A stretch of 64,000 nt of DNA from Temnothorax longispinosus (GCF_030848805.1 NC_092363.1:9486886-9550885), one strand, 5' to 3'. Positions 33,752-45,087 are shown, counted from the first letter of the stretch. Program-made: numbers and translations. The notes: generated by a model not told the origin, from the sequence alone.

Positions 33752-34275
33752 ACCTCGAACTCCGACGCCACGGCGCCGGTACAGTTGAGTTCTCGCCAGT
33801 TGCCCGCTCATTAAAAACCACGTGTCTGAAAACAGATACACAAACAGATACACATTTAGTCTGCGGGTCGTACAGCCTGTAATTGGAAGATTCACTGTCG
33901 TATCCCACGAGAATCAGTTTCTTCGCTCGAGCCTCGAACTGGGTCATTTTCTGCTTTGGCACATGCACATAGACGTTCGAACCAAACACCCGCATGTGGC
34001 CAAGATTCGGTTTCTTCCCAGTCCACAATTTATACGGCGTTTTGCTTCCGCCACCGCACGACCGTCTCATCCTGTTGAGTGTATAAACAGCCGTTGCCGT
34101 TGCTTCCGCCCAAAGATGCGCAGGCAGCTGCTTTGCTTGCAGCATTGTCCTTGCGCACTCGACAATGGTCCAGTTATCCTGCTCCGAACGCCCATTCTGC
34201 TCCGGTGTGTGCGGCGCCGTCGCACAGTGGGAAATTCCGTGCTGTTTTTTGACAAAATTCTTGTGACAGCACAAT
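33752..34275 (-). pseudogene. copia integrase fragment, second copy
   Basis: HTPEQNGRSEQDNWTIVECA, QLPAHLWAEATATAVYTLNR and NLGHMRVFGSNVYVHVPKQK mark the C-terminal half of a copia integrase core, followed by ARAKKLILVGYDSESSNYRL. It repeats the region at 35,260-35,598 with clear divergence. So two different copia copies may be joined here, the 30.8-34.3 kb part being one and 35.3-40.4 kb the other. Confidence 0.8.
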
Positions 34276-35264
34276 TTTTAAGAAATCCCGTTGATTTTTT
34301 TTTAAATGCTCAGAAAGACTTGTGCATTAATGCAGTACTGCGGAAATATATTTGTCGCACAACGAAAATTGTTAAACATAGAGTGCAATCCAGTAAATAT
34401 GAAATTCATGCAAAAAACGGTAATCCCTTCATAGACACAAGCTTCTAGGGTATAGTTTAACCAAGATGGATATCATTTTAATTATGTTTCAAGTCGCTGA
34501 TAACAAATTCAAGCTTTAAATTTCAAAATTAATTTGTTTAAACAAATTATCTCAAAGTAAATGTTTTATAAATTTTCATTTCAAAATCTGTGGATAGAAT
34601 TACATAGAAAAAACATAGTAGACCTTCAAAGTAATATCTTTTAGATCCAAATTGTTAATAATAATTTACGATTATTTTTTTAACTTAAAGTATAATATCT
34701 CCTATATCTTTATTTAAAGAAATTAACGGAAGATCATCAAGCGAAATGAATATAATTTTTATAATTTTTGACAGCTGATTACGAATTCAACCTCAGAATT
34801 GCAAAATTAATTTGTTTAAACAAATTTATTTAAACAAATTATTTGAAAATAATATTTTTTATGAATATTTATTTCAAAATCATTCTGCAGATGGAATTAC
34901 ATAGAAAAAATAGAAAAAGCCTTCGAAGTAACACCTTGTAGATCTAAATTGTTAATAATAAAGGTTGATTATTTTTTTATAATATCTTGAGGTTCTTCCG
35001 AGAACCAAATCATAAGAGCATTCAATGCCCTCATTATATCACATCCATGGATTAAAATTTTATGTCTGATGGTGGCATTTTATACCATGAATAAAGCTCT
35101 GCACATTTTTTGTTGTATTGATACAGTACTCTTTGAATCTTACCAAATCAATTTCTTGTCCACAGATATAATTTGAAGAATAGCGTTCTCATTAATAAAT
35201 CTTTATCTACTCCAATTAATTCAGATACACGTTCGGCTCGATCATTGGCCTCTTTCTTTTTAAT
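34276..35264. other. AT-rich DNA between two integrase copies
   Basis: The base composition drops sharply compared with the copia flanks. Near the right end the minus strand stays open through KKKEANDRAERVSELIGVDK (35,165-35,260), which fuses in frame to the integrase ARAKK. It vaguely resembles a myosin-head segment. I cannot support a gene call. Confidence 0.35.
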
Positions 35265-35870
35265 TTTTCTTTGCTCGAGCTTCAAACTTAGTCGTCTTTT
35301 GCTTTGGCACATATACGTAGGCGTCCGAGCCAAACACCCGCATGTGGCCGAGATTCGGTTTCTTCCCGGTCCACTGTTCATATGGCGTTTTGCTTCCGCC
35401 CACACACGACCGTCCCGTCCTGTTAAGTGTGTATACAGCCGTTGCCGTTGCTTCCGCCCAGAGTTGTGCAGGCAGTTGCTTCGCTTGCAGCATTGTCCTT
35501 GCGCACTCGACGATGGTCCGGTTGTCCCGCTCTGTTCGCCCGTTCTGCTCCGGTGTGTACGGCGCCGTCGTCTCCAGAGTGATCCCTTTCTCCTTCAAGT
35601 AGCCTCTATCCTGGCATTCCGATACTCGGTCCCGTTGTCGGTGCGTAGAGTTTTCATCGTACGCCCAAACTTGTTCTGAATTAATCGTTCGAATTCTTTG
35701 AATCGCTTAAAAACATTCGCTTTATGTCGAATGAAAAATACGAACCGAAACGCGGTTGCATCGTCCTTGAAGAGTACATAGAATCGTGCACCACCTGTTG
35801 ACCGTACTGGTATCGGACCGCATACATCACTATGTATAAACTCGGCTGAGTCGAAGCTCTCGTGCTCTTT
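35260..35870 (-). pseudogene. copia integrase, first copy
   Basis: The frame 35,260-35,598 encodes ITLETTAPYTPEQNGRTERD, QLPAQLWAEATATAVYTLNR and HMRVFGSDAYVYVPKQK. Upstream, 35,600-35,870 holds the earlier integrase core in shifted frames. The enzyme joins copia cDNA to host DNA. The frame ends abruptly at ARAKK. Confidence 0.8.
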
Positions 35871-35873
35871 TTA

Positions 35874-36623
35874 TTAAACGGTAACTTGTGTAACTTCCCG
35901 TACTGCACAAGCCTCACACAAGAAATCTTCTACGTTCTTTACACTGACTCCGTCTATTGATCCGCGTTTAACCAAGTTGCACAGTGCACGTTTGTGGATG
36001 TGGCCGAGTGTCGACGTCACATTAACCTCTTTTCTCGCACTCGGTTTTCGGAAAAACATTTGATATAAACAATTTGATTGTCTGATGCCTGTCGCCTCGA
36101 CGATATTCCCGCGCGATATCTCGACGACACCGTTCTCGAATCCGACACGAAAACTCTTTTTGGTACAAACCCCGACTGAGAAAAGATTCTTGGTTACCCT
36201 TGGCATAAGCAGCACGTTTTCGATAAGTCCGCTTTCCCATTTGCCGTCCACGAGCTTTTCTATGCGAACTTTCCCTATGCCGGTCACTTCACATTCGCCG
36301 TCGTCGTCCAACAAAACTTTTTCATCTTTTACCGACCGCAGGTCTTCAAGCCACTCCCGACGAAACGTGATATGTTCAGACGCTCCACTGTCGGTAATCC
36401 AGACGTCCTTTATGTCGGCACTCAGCAACTCCTGAACCTGCTCGACCGACGCCAGACTCCGCTTGCCACTTGCGGTTAGCACTTTCCCGCTCTCTTCTCG
36501 CGACTCGACTACAAACGCGCACCTGGCACTTGTTGTTGTTGTTGTTCTCTCCTTGGCTCTTCTTCTTCGGACATTGACTCGCGTAGTAGACTCCTTTCTC
36601 TTGACACCTGTAGCATTCAACAT
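35874..36623 (-). pseudogene. copia protease and pre-integrase region
   Basis: The frame contains DVWITDSGASEHITFRREWL, with the aspartic protease DSGA active site, then LLMPRVTKNLFSVG and LGHIHKRALCNLVKRG, the GAG-pre-integrase motif, and a Cys-rich end (DFLCEACAVREV). The N-terminal 60 residues are in a different frame from the true gag, so the gag-protease junction is shifted. Confidence 0.85.
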
Positions 36624-36948
36624 TCTTCTTGGACCTCTTCTTTATCTTCTTGTCGCTCTCGTCTTTCGATCGAGAATCGCCCTTCGAATTGCTCTGTCTC
36701 GCGACTGCCAGTGCACCCGCTGAATCGCCCTCCTCGCTGAGACTTTGTTCTTCTCTTATCAACCGCTCTAGTAGATATGAGACCGTTTGCCGCTCGGGAT
36801 GAACACTATCCCAAGCCGTCTTGAAGATACTGTATTTTGATGTTAAACTGGATAAAATTTTAGCGATGATTGCAGAATCAGAAACCGTCTCGCCGAGATC
36901 TATCAGCTGTCTTGCCATGTCCTGCACTGACGTAACATGATGTATCAC
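36400..36948 (-). pseudogene. copia gag C-terminal part with degraded zinc knuckle
   Basis: The frame reads SVIHHVTSVQDMARQLIDLG, SSLTSKYSIFKTAWDSV and a basic linker, then CYRCQEKGVYYASQC. The nucleocapsid knuckle should be CX2CX4HX4C. Here the His is replaced and one residue is extra, so zinc binding is probably lost. The frame resumes gag after the palindromic insertion at 36,952. Confidence 0.8.
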
Positions 36949-36951
36949 TGA

Positions 36952-39483
36952 CAAGGGAACGGTCGGCAGTGTCCCTACCCGATTTGGATGCGCTTTGGAT
37001 ATGTTGTTGAGTATCAAAAACTAGTAGACTTGTATTTTTTTGCGGCGTATCTCGACGTTTAGGGGTTGAAACAACCCCTAAAAAATAACGACCGATTTGG
37101 ATGCGCTTTGGCTATGTTGTCGAACATCAAAAAACATTACACACGGGTTTTTTTTGCTGCTTATCTCGACGTTTAGGGGTTGAAACAACCCCTTGAAAAT
37201 AACGGATTTCATAGTTTTTAGCGAATATCTTCAAAAATATAAGGCGTAACGACAAAACGTTTGTACGAAATGTTTATGGCTTTTTGTGCTCTTTACAATG
37301 GCGTAATCAGATTTTTCAAATTTGTCACATTTTTTAATTTAACCCCACCCCCATTTATTATTTTTGCCAAATATAACAATTTTTCCAACGCAAATTTAAG
37401 AGCGTCAAATGCCAAATATATCCATGTGTATTTTTATTATGATACCATTATTATATTTTTGGCCAGACGAGATATGTGATATAGGCGTCGCGCTGTAGGT
37501 AGGTGTTGCGTTATTTCTGTTCAGTTGCGCCGTACGCTTAATTATTTCTATTTGTGCATGTTTTCTCATACAATATATACTATATACTACAACATAATAG
37601 GATTCCCCCGTTAGCCTCGGCGGGGGAGCAGGTGGAAAGTTCGGAAAGGTGGAAATAGGGTCGAAAACAGAGCTGTGTGGAAGGGTGGAGGTGCAGGATT
37701 GAAGGAGTTGAGGAGGTGCAGGATTGAAGGAGTTGAGGAGGTGCAAAGGAAGTTGAGGGGAGGCGGTGGGATTGGAGGTGATGATAGAATCGAGGTGAAG
37801 CGGCCAGAAATTGAGGGAGAAGAGGAGAGTTAAAAGTGAGGTTAGGATGACAGAGAGGAATGAGAAGGAGGACGCAGCGAGGAGGGGTGCAGAGTGAGTT
37901 GAAGAGTTGAGTGCAGAAGGAACGGGTACTCGAGCGAGCGGGAGCGAGGAATCGATCGTGAGATCGATCGAGTCGGCATGCGAGAGAGGTGCTACCGACG
38001 GACGGCGGATGTGAGAAATGAGGCAAGCTGGCTCGTTTGATCAATGAATGATCGAGCGGATCGAGCGTCAGAGAGATGCGTTCCGGTATGGTAAGGGCCT
38101 AAGCAAAATGGCTGTCTTGGCAGTGTTTTATGCCTTAAGTCTTCGTCTTATGTAACGCACAATACTGTACATAAGACAAAGACTTAAGGCATAAAACACT
38201 GCCAAGACAGCCATTCTGCTTAGGCCCTTACCATACCGGAATGCATCTCTCTGACGCTCGATCCGCTCGATCATTCATTGATCAAACGAGCCAGCTCGCC
38301 TCATTTCTCACATCCGCCGTCCGTCGGTAGCACCTCTCTCGCATGCCGACTCGATCGATCTCACGATCGATTTCTCGCTCCCGCTCGCTCGAGTACTCGT
38401 TCCTTCTGCACTCAACTCTTCAACTCACTCTGCACCCCTCCTCGCTGCGTCCTCCTTCTCATTCCTCTCTGTCATCCTAACCTCACTTTTAACTCTCCTC
38501 TTCTTCCTCAATTTCTGGCCGCTTCACCTCGATTCTATCATCACCTCCAATCCCACCGCCTCCCCTCAACTTCCTTCGCACCTCCTCAACTCCTTCAATC
38601 CTGCACCTCCTCAACTCCTTCAATTCTGCACCTCCACCCTTCCACACAGCTCTGTTTTCGACCCTATTTCCACCTTTCCGAACTTTCCACCTGCTCCCCC
38701 GCCGAGGCTAACGGGGGAATCCTATTATGTTGTAGTATATATAGTATATATTGTATGAGAAAACATGCACAAATAGAAATAAAGCGTACGGCGCAACTGA
38801 ACAGAAATAACGCAACACCTACCTACAGCGCGACGCCTATATCACATATCTCGTCTGGCCAAAAATATAATAATGGTATCATAATAAAAATACACATGGA
38901 TATATTTGGCATTTGACGCTCTTAAATTTGCGTTGGAAAAATTGTTATATTTGGCAAAAATAATAAATGGGGGTGAGGTTAAATTAAAAAATGTGATAAA
39001 TTTGAAAAATCTGATTACGCCATTGTAAAGAGCACAAAAAGCCATAAACATTTCGTACAAATGTTTTGTCGTTACGCCTTATATTTTCAAAGATATTCGC
39101 TAAAAACTATAAAATCCGTTATTTTCAAGAGGTTGTTTCAACCCCTAAACGTCGAGATAAGCAGCAAAAAAAACCCGTGTATAATGTTTTTTGATGCTCG
39201 ACAACATAGCCAAAGCGCATCCAAATCGGTCGTTATTTTTTAGAGGTTGTTCAACCCCTAAACGTCGAGATAAGCAGCAAAAAAAACCCGTGTCTAATGT
39301 TTTTTGATGCTCGACAACATAGCCAAAGCGTATCCAAATCGGTCGTTATTTTTTAGGGGTTTTTTCAACCCCTAAACGTCGAGATACGCCGCAAAAAAAA
39401 TACGAGTCTACTATTTTTTGATGCTCAACAACATATCCAAAGCGCATCCAAATCGGGTAGGGACACTTCCGACCGTTCCCTTG
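36952..39483. mobile_element. 2.5 kb near-perfect palindromic transposon in copia gag
   Basis: Terminal repeats begin CAAGGGAACGGTCGG and continue (AGTGTCCCTACCCGATTTGG) into arms of about 1.2 kb that mirror each other around 38,160. TGA lies on both sides (36,949-36,951 and 39,484-39,486), and removing the insertion restores gag (NPTDS to VIHHV). Mirrored open frames (37,580-38,044 minus; 38,278-38,916 plus) are the same non-coding sequence read twice. The family is unknown to me. Confidence 0.8.
38085..38245. repeat. Central hairpin of the palindromic transposon
   Basis: GTAAGGGCCTAAGC ... GCTTAGGCCCTTAC encloses inverted GGCTGTCTTGGCAGTGTTTT stretches with a loop of about 14 bases. It could be a separate palindromic MITE at the symmetry point. 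Confidence 0.6.
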
Positions 39484-39867
39484 TGAGTCCGTAGGATTCA
39501 TCTTGTATGAGTAGAACCTCTGAGTCAACGTCTCGACGTTAGATGCCGATTTTTGTTCGTGCATCATGACCAGCTTGTCCCACATCTCTTTTGAGGTACC
39601 GCAGACTATGATACTGTTCACCTGTTCGTTCTCCATCGCCGACGCAATGATCGCCATTGTCTTCGCATTATCCTTGATCCATGACTTTATTCTTCCCGCA
39701 ATTGCTCCTTCCGCATCGGCCGGCCTTGTTCTTGACTCATCTACGACGGCGAAAATCTTGTTTGCCAGCAACACAGTAGTGAGCTGAAATTTAAATACTT
39801 GGAAGTTTGTACCGTCGAAACGCTTGACCGACTTTATCGAACCGTCATCCGGCATCTTCACCGGCAT
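39484..39867 (-). pseudogene. copia gag N-terminal part
   Basis: From ATG at 39,867 the minus strand reads MPVKMPDDGSIKSVKRFDGT and continues through KFQLTTVLLANKIFAVVD, WIKDNAKTMAIIASAM and CGTSKEMWDKLVMMHEQKSA to SYKMNPTDS. This is the copia gag (UBN2/DUF4219-type) fold: LFDGTNF.VWK..., A..I...M, EMW..L...YE. It is cut at 39,483 by the palindromic transposon. Confidence 0.85.
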
Positions 39868-40191
39868 CTTCACCGTGCCGACAAACCGAACCTCGAAAAA
39901 CCGAGAGAATACAGGCTGCCCGACAAAAAGTACGCCCACCCCGATAAAGTCACGAAATCACCAAAACCGAATAATTGTCTTTACAACGTCTTTTGCAGTC
40001 GATGCTCGCACTATGCTCCGATTACTCTCGGAACCTGTGACTTGCGCCACGTGCCTTGCACGATGCACTAATGGCCGCTCCGAAACCAAGCTGCCGTTCC
40101 GCACGCTTCCGCCAACCGTTTCACGACCGCAAATCTCCTTATCTCTCTCACCTCTTTTCCGGCAAACCAATAATTACTTAACTACCATATA

Positions 40192-40203
40192 TGGGCCCAT
40201 AAC
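40192..40203 (-). promoter_or_regulatory. copia primer binding site
   Basis: TGGGCCCATAAC on the plus strand is the sequence of the anticodon arm of insect initiator tRNA-Met. Copia elements prime with a half tRNA-iMet cut in the anticodon loop. It is adjacent to the LTR start at 40,205. Confidence 0.8.
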
Positions 40204-40204
40204 T

Positions 40205-40392
40205 TGTTAGCGCAGAACGGAGTAATTCTCTTTGTTGTCAGCTGGAAAAGGAGAAGATAATTTCTGGAAAAGAATAAATGTTCGAACACTTGTAGTCGAA
40301 GCTAACACTGTATATTCTTTATTCAACGTAATATGTATATTTAGGTAAGCGTTACTCTTGAGCGACAGTCAGCTCGCGACTAACTCACGCCG
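40205..40392 (-). repeat. Partial copia 5' LTR
   Basis: Starts TGTTAGCGCAG next to the primer binding site. It contains ATGTATATTTAGG and AATAAA on the minus strand, and is truncated at CGCCG by a CACAGTG terminus. Its homologue is 11,465-11,657. Confidence 0.75.
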
Positions 40393-40584
40393 CACAGTGG
40401 CCTAAACGCCTGATTTTGTGGCAAAAAATCAATTTTTCCAATTCGTTTAAATGTCAGTAAGAATTATTGTAATTTCAAGAAAAATACACAAAGAAGAATG
40501 TCCTGTAATTTAAATGCTTGTACTTTGCATTAAACGCATAATATAGGTACACAAAAATGAAGAATTTTTAGTATGCTTGATATA
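40393..40584 (+). mobile_element. Second CACAGTG-type element terminus
   Basis: CACAGTGGCCTAAACGCC followed by TTTTGTGGCAAAAAATC matches the ends of the 11,658-30,813 element (CGCAGTGGGGCCTAAGCG). It follows CGCCG at the same LTR position. It continues to the Harbinger insertion at 40,585 and presumably beyond 43,182; the opposite end was not found. Confidence 0.55.
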
Positions 40585-40732
40585 GGGTGCGTTCGGTTTG
40601 GACGCTCACGTGCTGTAAGCGCTCACGCTTATAAGCGCTGTTTTCAATCGTTCGATTTGGTATCTGAGCGCTTACACAATAGTAAGAAATGTCGTTCGTT
40701 TTGGCAATGTAAGCGACTATGAGCACGTCAAA

Positions 40733-40985
40733 ATGGCAGACGATAGGTTATTGTGTGTTATATTTGCACAAATAATAATATTATTAGAATTATTATTCGA
40801 TGAGGAAGAATATTTAATTTTTAAAATAAATCCTTTTTTTTTAAATAAACCGAGCAACATTTAATTTTATTCTACAAATTTTAAAACCTAAAATTACTAA
40901 GATCAAAATTAGGACGTAAAACAATATCACCTAAAAAACAATTATTTATCGCTATATGAAAAATGGTCACCCCGGATTCACATCG
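40733..40985 (+). pseudogene. Harbinger transposase exon 1 remnant (copy 2)
   Basis: ATG at 40,733 begins MADDRLLCVIFAQIIILLEL and an acidic stretch; after a frameshift in a T run it reads RSKLGRKTISPKKQLFIAI. A TGA replaces the Trp codon still present in copy 1. It ends PDS(H)R at a GTATGT donor. The N-terminal PIF/Harbinger pattern is recognisable, but the gene is dead. Confidence 0.6.
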
Positions 40986-41039
40986 GTATGTTATTAATAT
41001 TATTATTACACATTGTTGTTTCAATTTTTAAATCAAATA

Positions 41040-42780
41040 AAGGGAAGTGAAAGAAGCAATGCCACGCGCGGTAATTAATGCGCAATTAAAATAAGTCAAT
41101 AATAAAATATATATATTAGTTAATACAAATTCGGACGTTTCGACACTTTTTGTGTCATCTTCAGCGTAAAAATGAAAATAATACATAAAAATTTCAGTCG
41201 ATAAATTAAGACGATAAATTATAGTCAATCGCGATAAAATGAGTCAATCAGTAGAAAAGCGCAGTCAAATCAATAAAATAAAATTCATACAAATGTTTGG
41301 TAGTCTGTCAGGATATGCCGATATGCAAATGCTTCGAATCGATCGCATCTTCGACGTTTACTCTCAGGTTAGAAGACCAGGTAGAAAGGAGAGATTCGAT
41401 TGTCTTTTCTAAACTGTGAATCGGAGTCGCAATATGTTAAAAAACGCAATGTATCAGTATTAAAATTACAATCACAAATTCTTACTTACGGAGCATTACA
41501 GACCAGTAAGTCGCAGTGTTAAAATGTACCTGTCGCTCTGACATATCGTGAGTGAGTGAAGCATTGGTAGAAATCGGAAGGTTAACATAATAAAAGCGGT
41601 GTATACGTAAGTTAATGGTGGGGATAAAAATTCACAACGAATAACTCTAAATTTTTTAAACAGAACAATTTAAGAACATAACAAGGGATTTAAAAGTGAG
41701 ATTATCGTATAATAGCTTAAACAAAATGCGAACCTTCATAAAAGCTCATAAGGATAGTTTCCCACGTTCTAAACAATGTAACGTAGTATACAAAGTTAAC
41801 TGTAATGATTGCGACGCATCTTATGTAGGCCAAACGAGCAGACAATTACAAACAAGAATTAAGGAACACCAGAACCATATATATAAATTAGAATACCTAC
41901 ATCTAATCATTTTGTTATAACAGATCATAGATTAGCATTGAATCATAATTTCGATTGGGATAATGTGGAAATTCTATAGATAATGAATCGTATTTTAATA
42001 AACGCTTAATTTCCGAGATGTTGTGCACAAAGAGACAGGAATGGATTAAATTTGCAGACGGACACGGAAGGTTTACCGGATACTTATTTGAACGTTATTG
42101 ATGGGTTATCAAAAATTTAGAGTTATTCGTTGTGAATTTTTATCCCCACAATTAAACTCGAATGTATACACCGCTTTTATTTTGTTAACCTTCCGATTTC
42201 TACCAACGCTTATTCACTCACTCACGACATGTCAGAGCGACAGATACATTTTAACACTGCGACTTACTGGTCTGTAATGGTCCGTAAGCAAGAATTCGTG
42301 ATTGTAATTTTAATACTGATACATTGCGTTTTTTAACATATTGCGACTCCGATTCACGGTTTAGAAAGGACAATCGAATCTCTCCTTTCTACCTGATCTG
42401 GTCTTCCAACCTGGGAGTAAACATCGAAGGTGCGATCGATTCGGAGCATTTGCATATCCTGACAGACTAGGAATGTATTCATACGAATGTCATTCGTATG
42501 AATTTTATTTTATTGATTTGACTGCGCTTTTCTACTGATTGACTCATTTTATCGCGATTGACTGTAATTTATTGTTTGAAATTTTCATGTATTATTTTTA
42601 TTTTTACGCTAAAGATGACACAAAAAAGTGTTGAAACGTCCGAATTTGTATTAACTAATATATTTTATTATTGATTTATTTTGATTGTGCATTAATTACC
42701 ACGCGTGGCTCTGATTGCCTCTCTCACTTCCCTTTATTTGATTTATTCAGGAGAGCCTATATATATATATATATATATAT
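41040..42780 (+). mobile_element. Penelope-like element fragment with inverted repeats (copy 2)
   Basis: The same arrangement as at 14.6-16.4 kb in reverse: inverted arms (about 41,040-41,650 and 42,120-42,760) around a GIY-YIG remnant. It occupies the Harbinger intron at the same position. A TA microsatellite (42,760-42,782) adjoins the right end. Confidence 0.65.
41696..42120 (+). pseudogene. Penelope-like GIY-YIG endonuclease fragment (copy 2)
   Basis: MRLSYNSLNKMRTFIKAHKD leads into CNVVYKVNCNDCDASYVGQT and RIKEHQNH. A frameshift and small indels follow, with TDHRLALNHNFDWDNVEIL recognisable to a TAG near 42,120. It is more decayed downstream than copy 1. Confidence 0.8.
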
Positions 42781-42858
42781 ATTTCGTTTATTTAATTTTT
42801 AATTTATATTTGTGTATGCATATAATTTTTTCTTGCTTAATATTTAAATTATGTACAG

Positions 42859-42975
42859 ATCCATTTGTGAGAAATTCAATGTAGGGAAAGCCACTGCGTT
42901 AAATGCTGGAAACTGGAATATCGTTACAATTTTTCCGTCTATAATTCGATTCGACGACATGTTTGTTGATATGTA
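42859..42975 (+). pseudogene. Harbinger transposase exon 2 remnant (copy 2)
   Basis: Follows ATGTACAG. Reads SICEKFNVGKATALNAGNWN and ends at TAA after FVDM (42,975). The same truncation as copy 1, plus an earlier stop. Confidence 0.6.
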
Positions 42976-43420
42976 ATTCGCTAACAATGCGTTCCGAAAT
43001 GAACGTAAGCGCTTACGCTTGATCACGCTCACACTGCCCTACCTTGCAGAAATAAGCGATTGTCAGCAAAAGTTATGACGTCATTAGTCGATCCGTAAGC
43101 GCTTACAACGCCAAAGCGAACGACGTGAGTAACGCTCATAAGCGCTTACAGCGCGTGAGCGTCCAATCCGAACGCACCCATAGTCGCTTTCTGCAGTTCC
43201 ATTACTTTATTTATATTAGTTTTCAAATTACTCAAAATGGTTTGCGACGCTTTTTCCCCCGGTCTCGCTATCCGGAGGAGGGCGATCAAGGATTCATCAA
43301 AACGCGAAGTTAGGTTGAGAGATGGCCAGGCAACGCGGACGGATGCCCGCAGATAACGGCCAGATATAAAAAGGTAACGCGGACGGATGCCCGCAGAGAA
43401 CGGCCCGACAAACCTAATCC

Positions 43421-43431
43421 GATGGGCGCCA
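43421..43431 (-). promoter_or_regulatory. Primer-binding-site-like motif
   Basis: The minus strand reads TGGCGCCCATC two bases after the LTR end. It resembles the TGGCGCCTAAC site at 7,632. Confidence 0.45.
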
Positions 43432-43433
43432 GG

Positions 43434-44588
43434 TGCGACTATTCGCACCACCGTACAGTATCTTAGCACCAATAATAATCAACGCGATACCTCAGAACGT
43501 AGTTTCCTTTTGTGGGAATTCGGAGAGGAGGCGTGACGCAATTAATCACACAAAAATGAATAAAATCAAGAATAATATATTTGAAATCAATCCAAATAAT
43601 AGGTGAAAATGTAGTTGATAATCTCGTTGAAATTGGAAGGATCTAGGATCGAGATCACAAGATAACGCAAAGTATGGATCCCAAAATAACGTATAGATCA
43701 TAAGATAACGCCAAGTATAAATCACAAGAGAACGCAAAGTATAGATCTCAAGATAACGCAAAGTATAGGTCTCAAGATAACGCAATCGAGTACGCACGAC
43801 TCGGTCAACGCAAAACCGACGAACTCACACATACGCACGACTTTAACGCAACAAACATTTGCGTTGACCCTGCCGACAGGCAATCGTCCCCGCCAAATGA
43901 TATCTCTTTCGACGGCGATCTCGCCTAGCCGCACCCTCGGCAGGCGATCGTTCTCGCCTCGGATATCCCTAACGCACCAAATGACCTGAATCGCGGACGA
44001 TTCAGCGGTTATCCGCACCAATCCCGCGACTTCTCGCAAACCCCGGCGATTTCGCAGCACCACGTCAATTCCGCCGACACCACGGTCCTTGGTCTTTCCC
44101 AACGCACGACACAATCGTCGACTTTCTCGCGGGCCCGAGCACTCTACAACTCAACTACACGCCCGAGTGCCATCCAAATTACCTTGCCACTCGCGACGCG
44201 GATTTTCCGACTGCCGCGCGACCGCCCGAATCCGCAACACAAATTGCGCGATCGCGACTCTAATCGTTTACCGCGACTAACACACACATTCAATATACGC
44301 CGTGCGACTGTCGGCCGTGACGACCTTCCCGGGGAGGGCCTATGTGGTCTTTACTTACGGTAGGACTCGTTCTCGGCGGGGCCCCTTCGTGAATTTCTGT
44401 TCACTCCTCGAGATAATAAAAAGCGCAAGGTAACGATAGGCGCTCATTCCAGATAACAGAGATGGCCAGATAAGCAGATATTGCCAGATAGGGCCAGATA
44501 AGTAAGGTAACCTACGACGCGATAGACCGGGGCCATTGCCTCGAACGAGTCCTTACCCACTCGGGGACGCCAGAGTGGTGACCTTACA
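43434..44588 (-). mobile_element. LTR-like sequence, minus strand, with tandem repeat
   Basis: On the minus strand it runs from TGTAAGGTCACC (44,588) to GTGCGAATAGTCGCA (43,434), with TG...CA ends and a TGGCGCC motif next to it. From 43,640 to 43,795 a 25-27 bp unit (AAGATAACGCAAAGTATAGA) is repeated about six times. No gag or pol follows on the left; the Harbinger element lies there instead. Size is similar to the LTR at 6,542-7,627. Confidence 0.5.
43640..43795. repeat. Short tandem repeat in the LTR, about six units
   Basis: The unit is roughly GATCTCAAGATAACGCAAAGTATA, 25-27 bp, with point differences. Confidence 0.85.
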
Positions 44589-45087
44589 ATTGTCGTCCGC
44601 AGGGTGTCCGGATCGACAGTCCCAGGCTCGCAGCGTGCTTCTCTCGCTATCTCCGGCACGACAGTGAGGCGACGGTGGCTCGCCGGGATCGCGCCTGCGC
44701 AGTGGTGCGCCGCTCGTGGCGTGCGCCGATCCTAACGCTTTCCTCGGTGCCTGGCGCCTCTCCTCATTGCGGCGAGGCTCGAACTACGTCCGCTTCGCGC
44801 GGCCCCTTTAAAATACTGTCCGAGCCGCGACTCTTTTGGCCGGTGCGCCGGGGTAGAGGACTCGTTCTTTATCTCCGCCGAGTGTGTCTCGGCGGATTCC
44901 TCATTATCGATCGATCCATTTTAACAAGCTCACAGCATATATACGTACGTGTGCGATTTTGGATACACTTGCCTTCTTAAAGATCTCCTCGGCATCAGCT
45001 CCCTGCCGTCAATATATATTTCACTATCCCTATCTATCACGCGGCGATGGTCACGACTGTCACTATCTATTTCTAGGTTATAACTGA
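44589..45087. other. GC-rich non-coding sequence
   Basis: No domain in the open frames (44,675-44,980, 44,884-45,087). TATTTCACTATCCCTATCTAT (45,010) resembles the element-28S junction at 54,174 and may be the 3' end of a related R-type element. Confidence 0.35.

Larger units (their letters stand above)
40585..43179 (+). mobile_element. PIF/Harbinger element, copy 2
   Basis: GGGTGCGTTCGGTTTGGACG and its complement bound 2,595 bp, flanked by ATA (40,582-40,584 and 43,180-43,182). The order is exon 1, intron with Penelope-like insertion, exon 2, in reverse orientation to copy 1. It lacks the LTR-like insertion and the 144 bp MITE found in copy 1, so both of those came later. Confidence 0.8.

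Noticed and set aside
37580..38916. Two mirrored open frames of 154 and 212 residues
   Set aside because: They are the same palindrome arm read from both strands. A protein-coding gene is not needed to explain them and no domain is visible.
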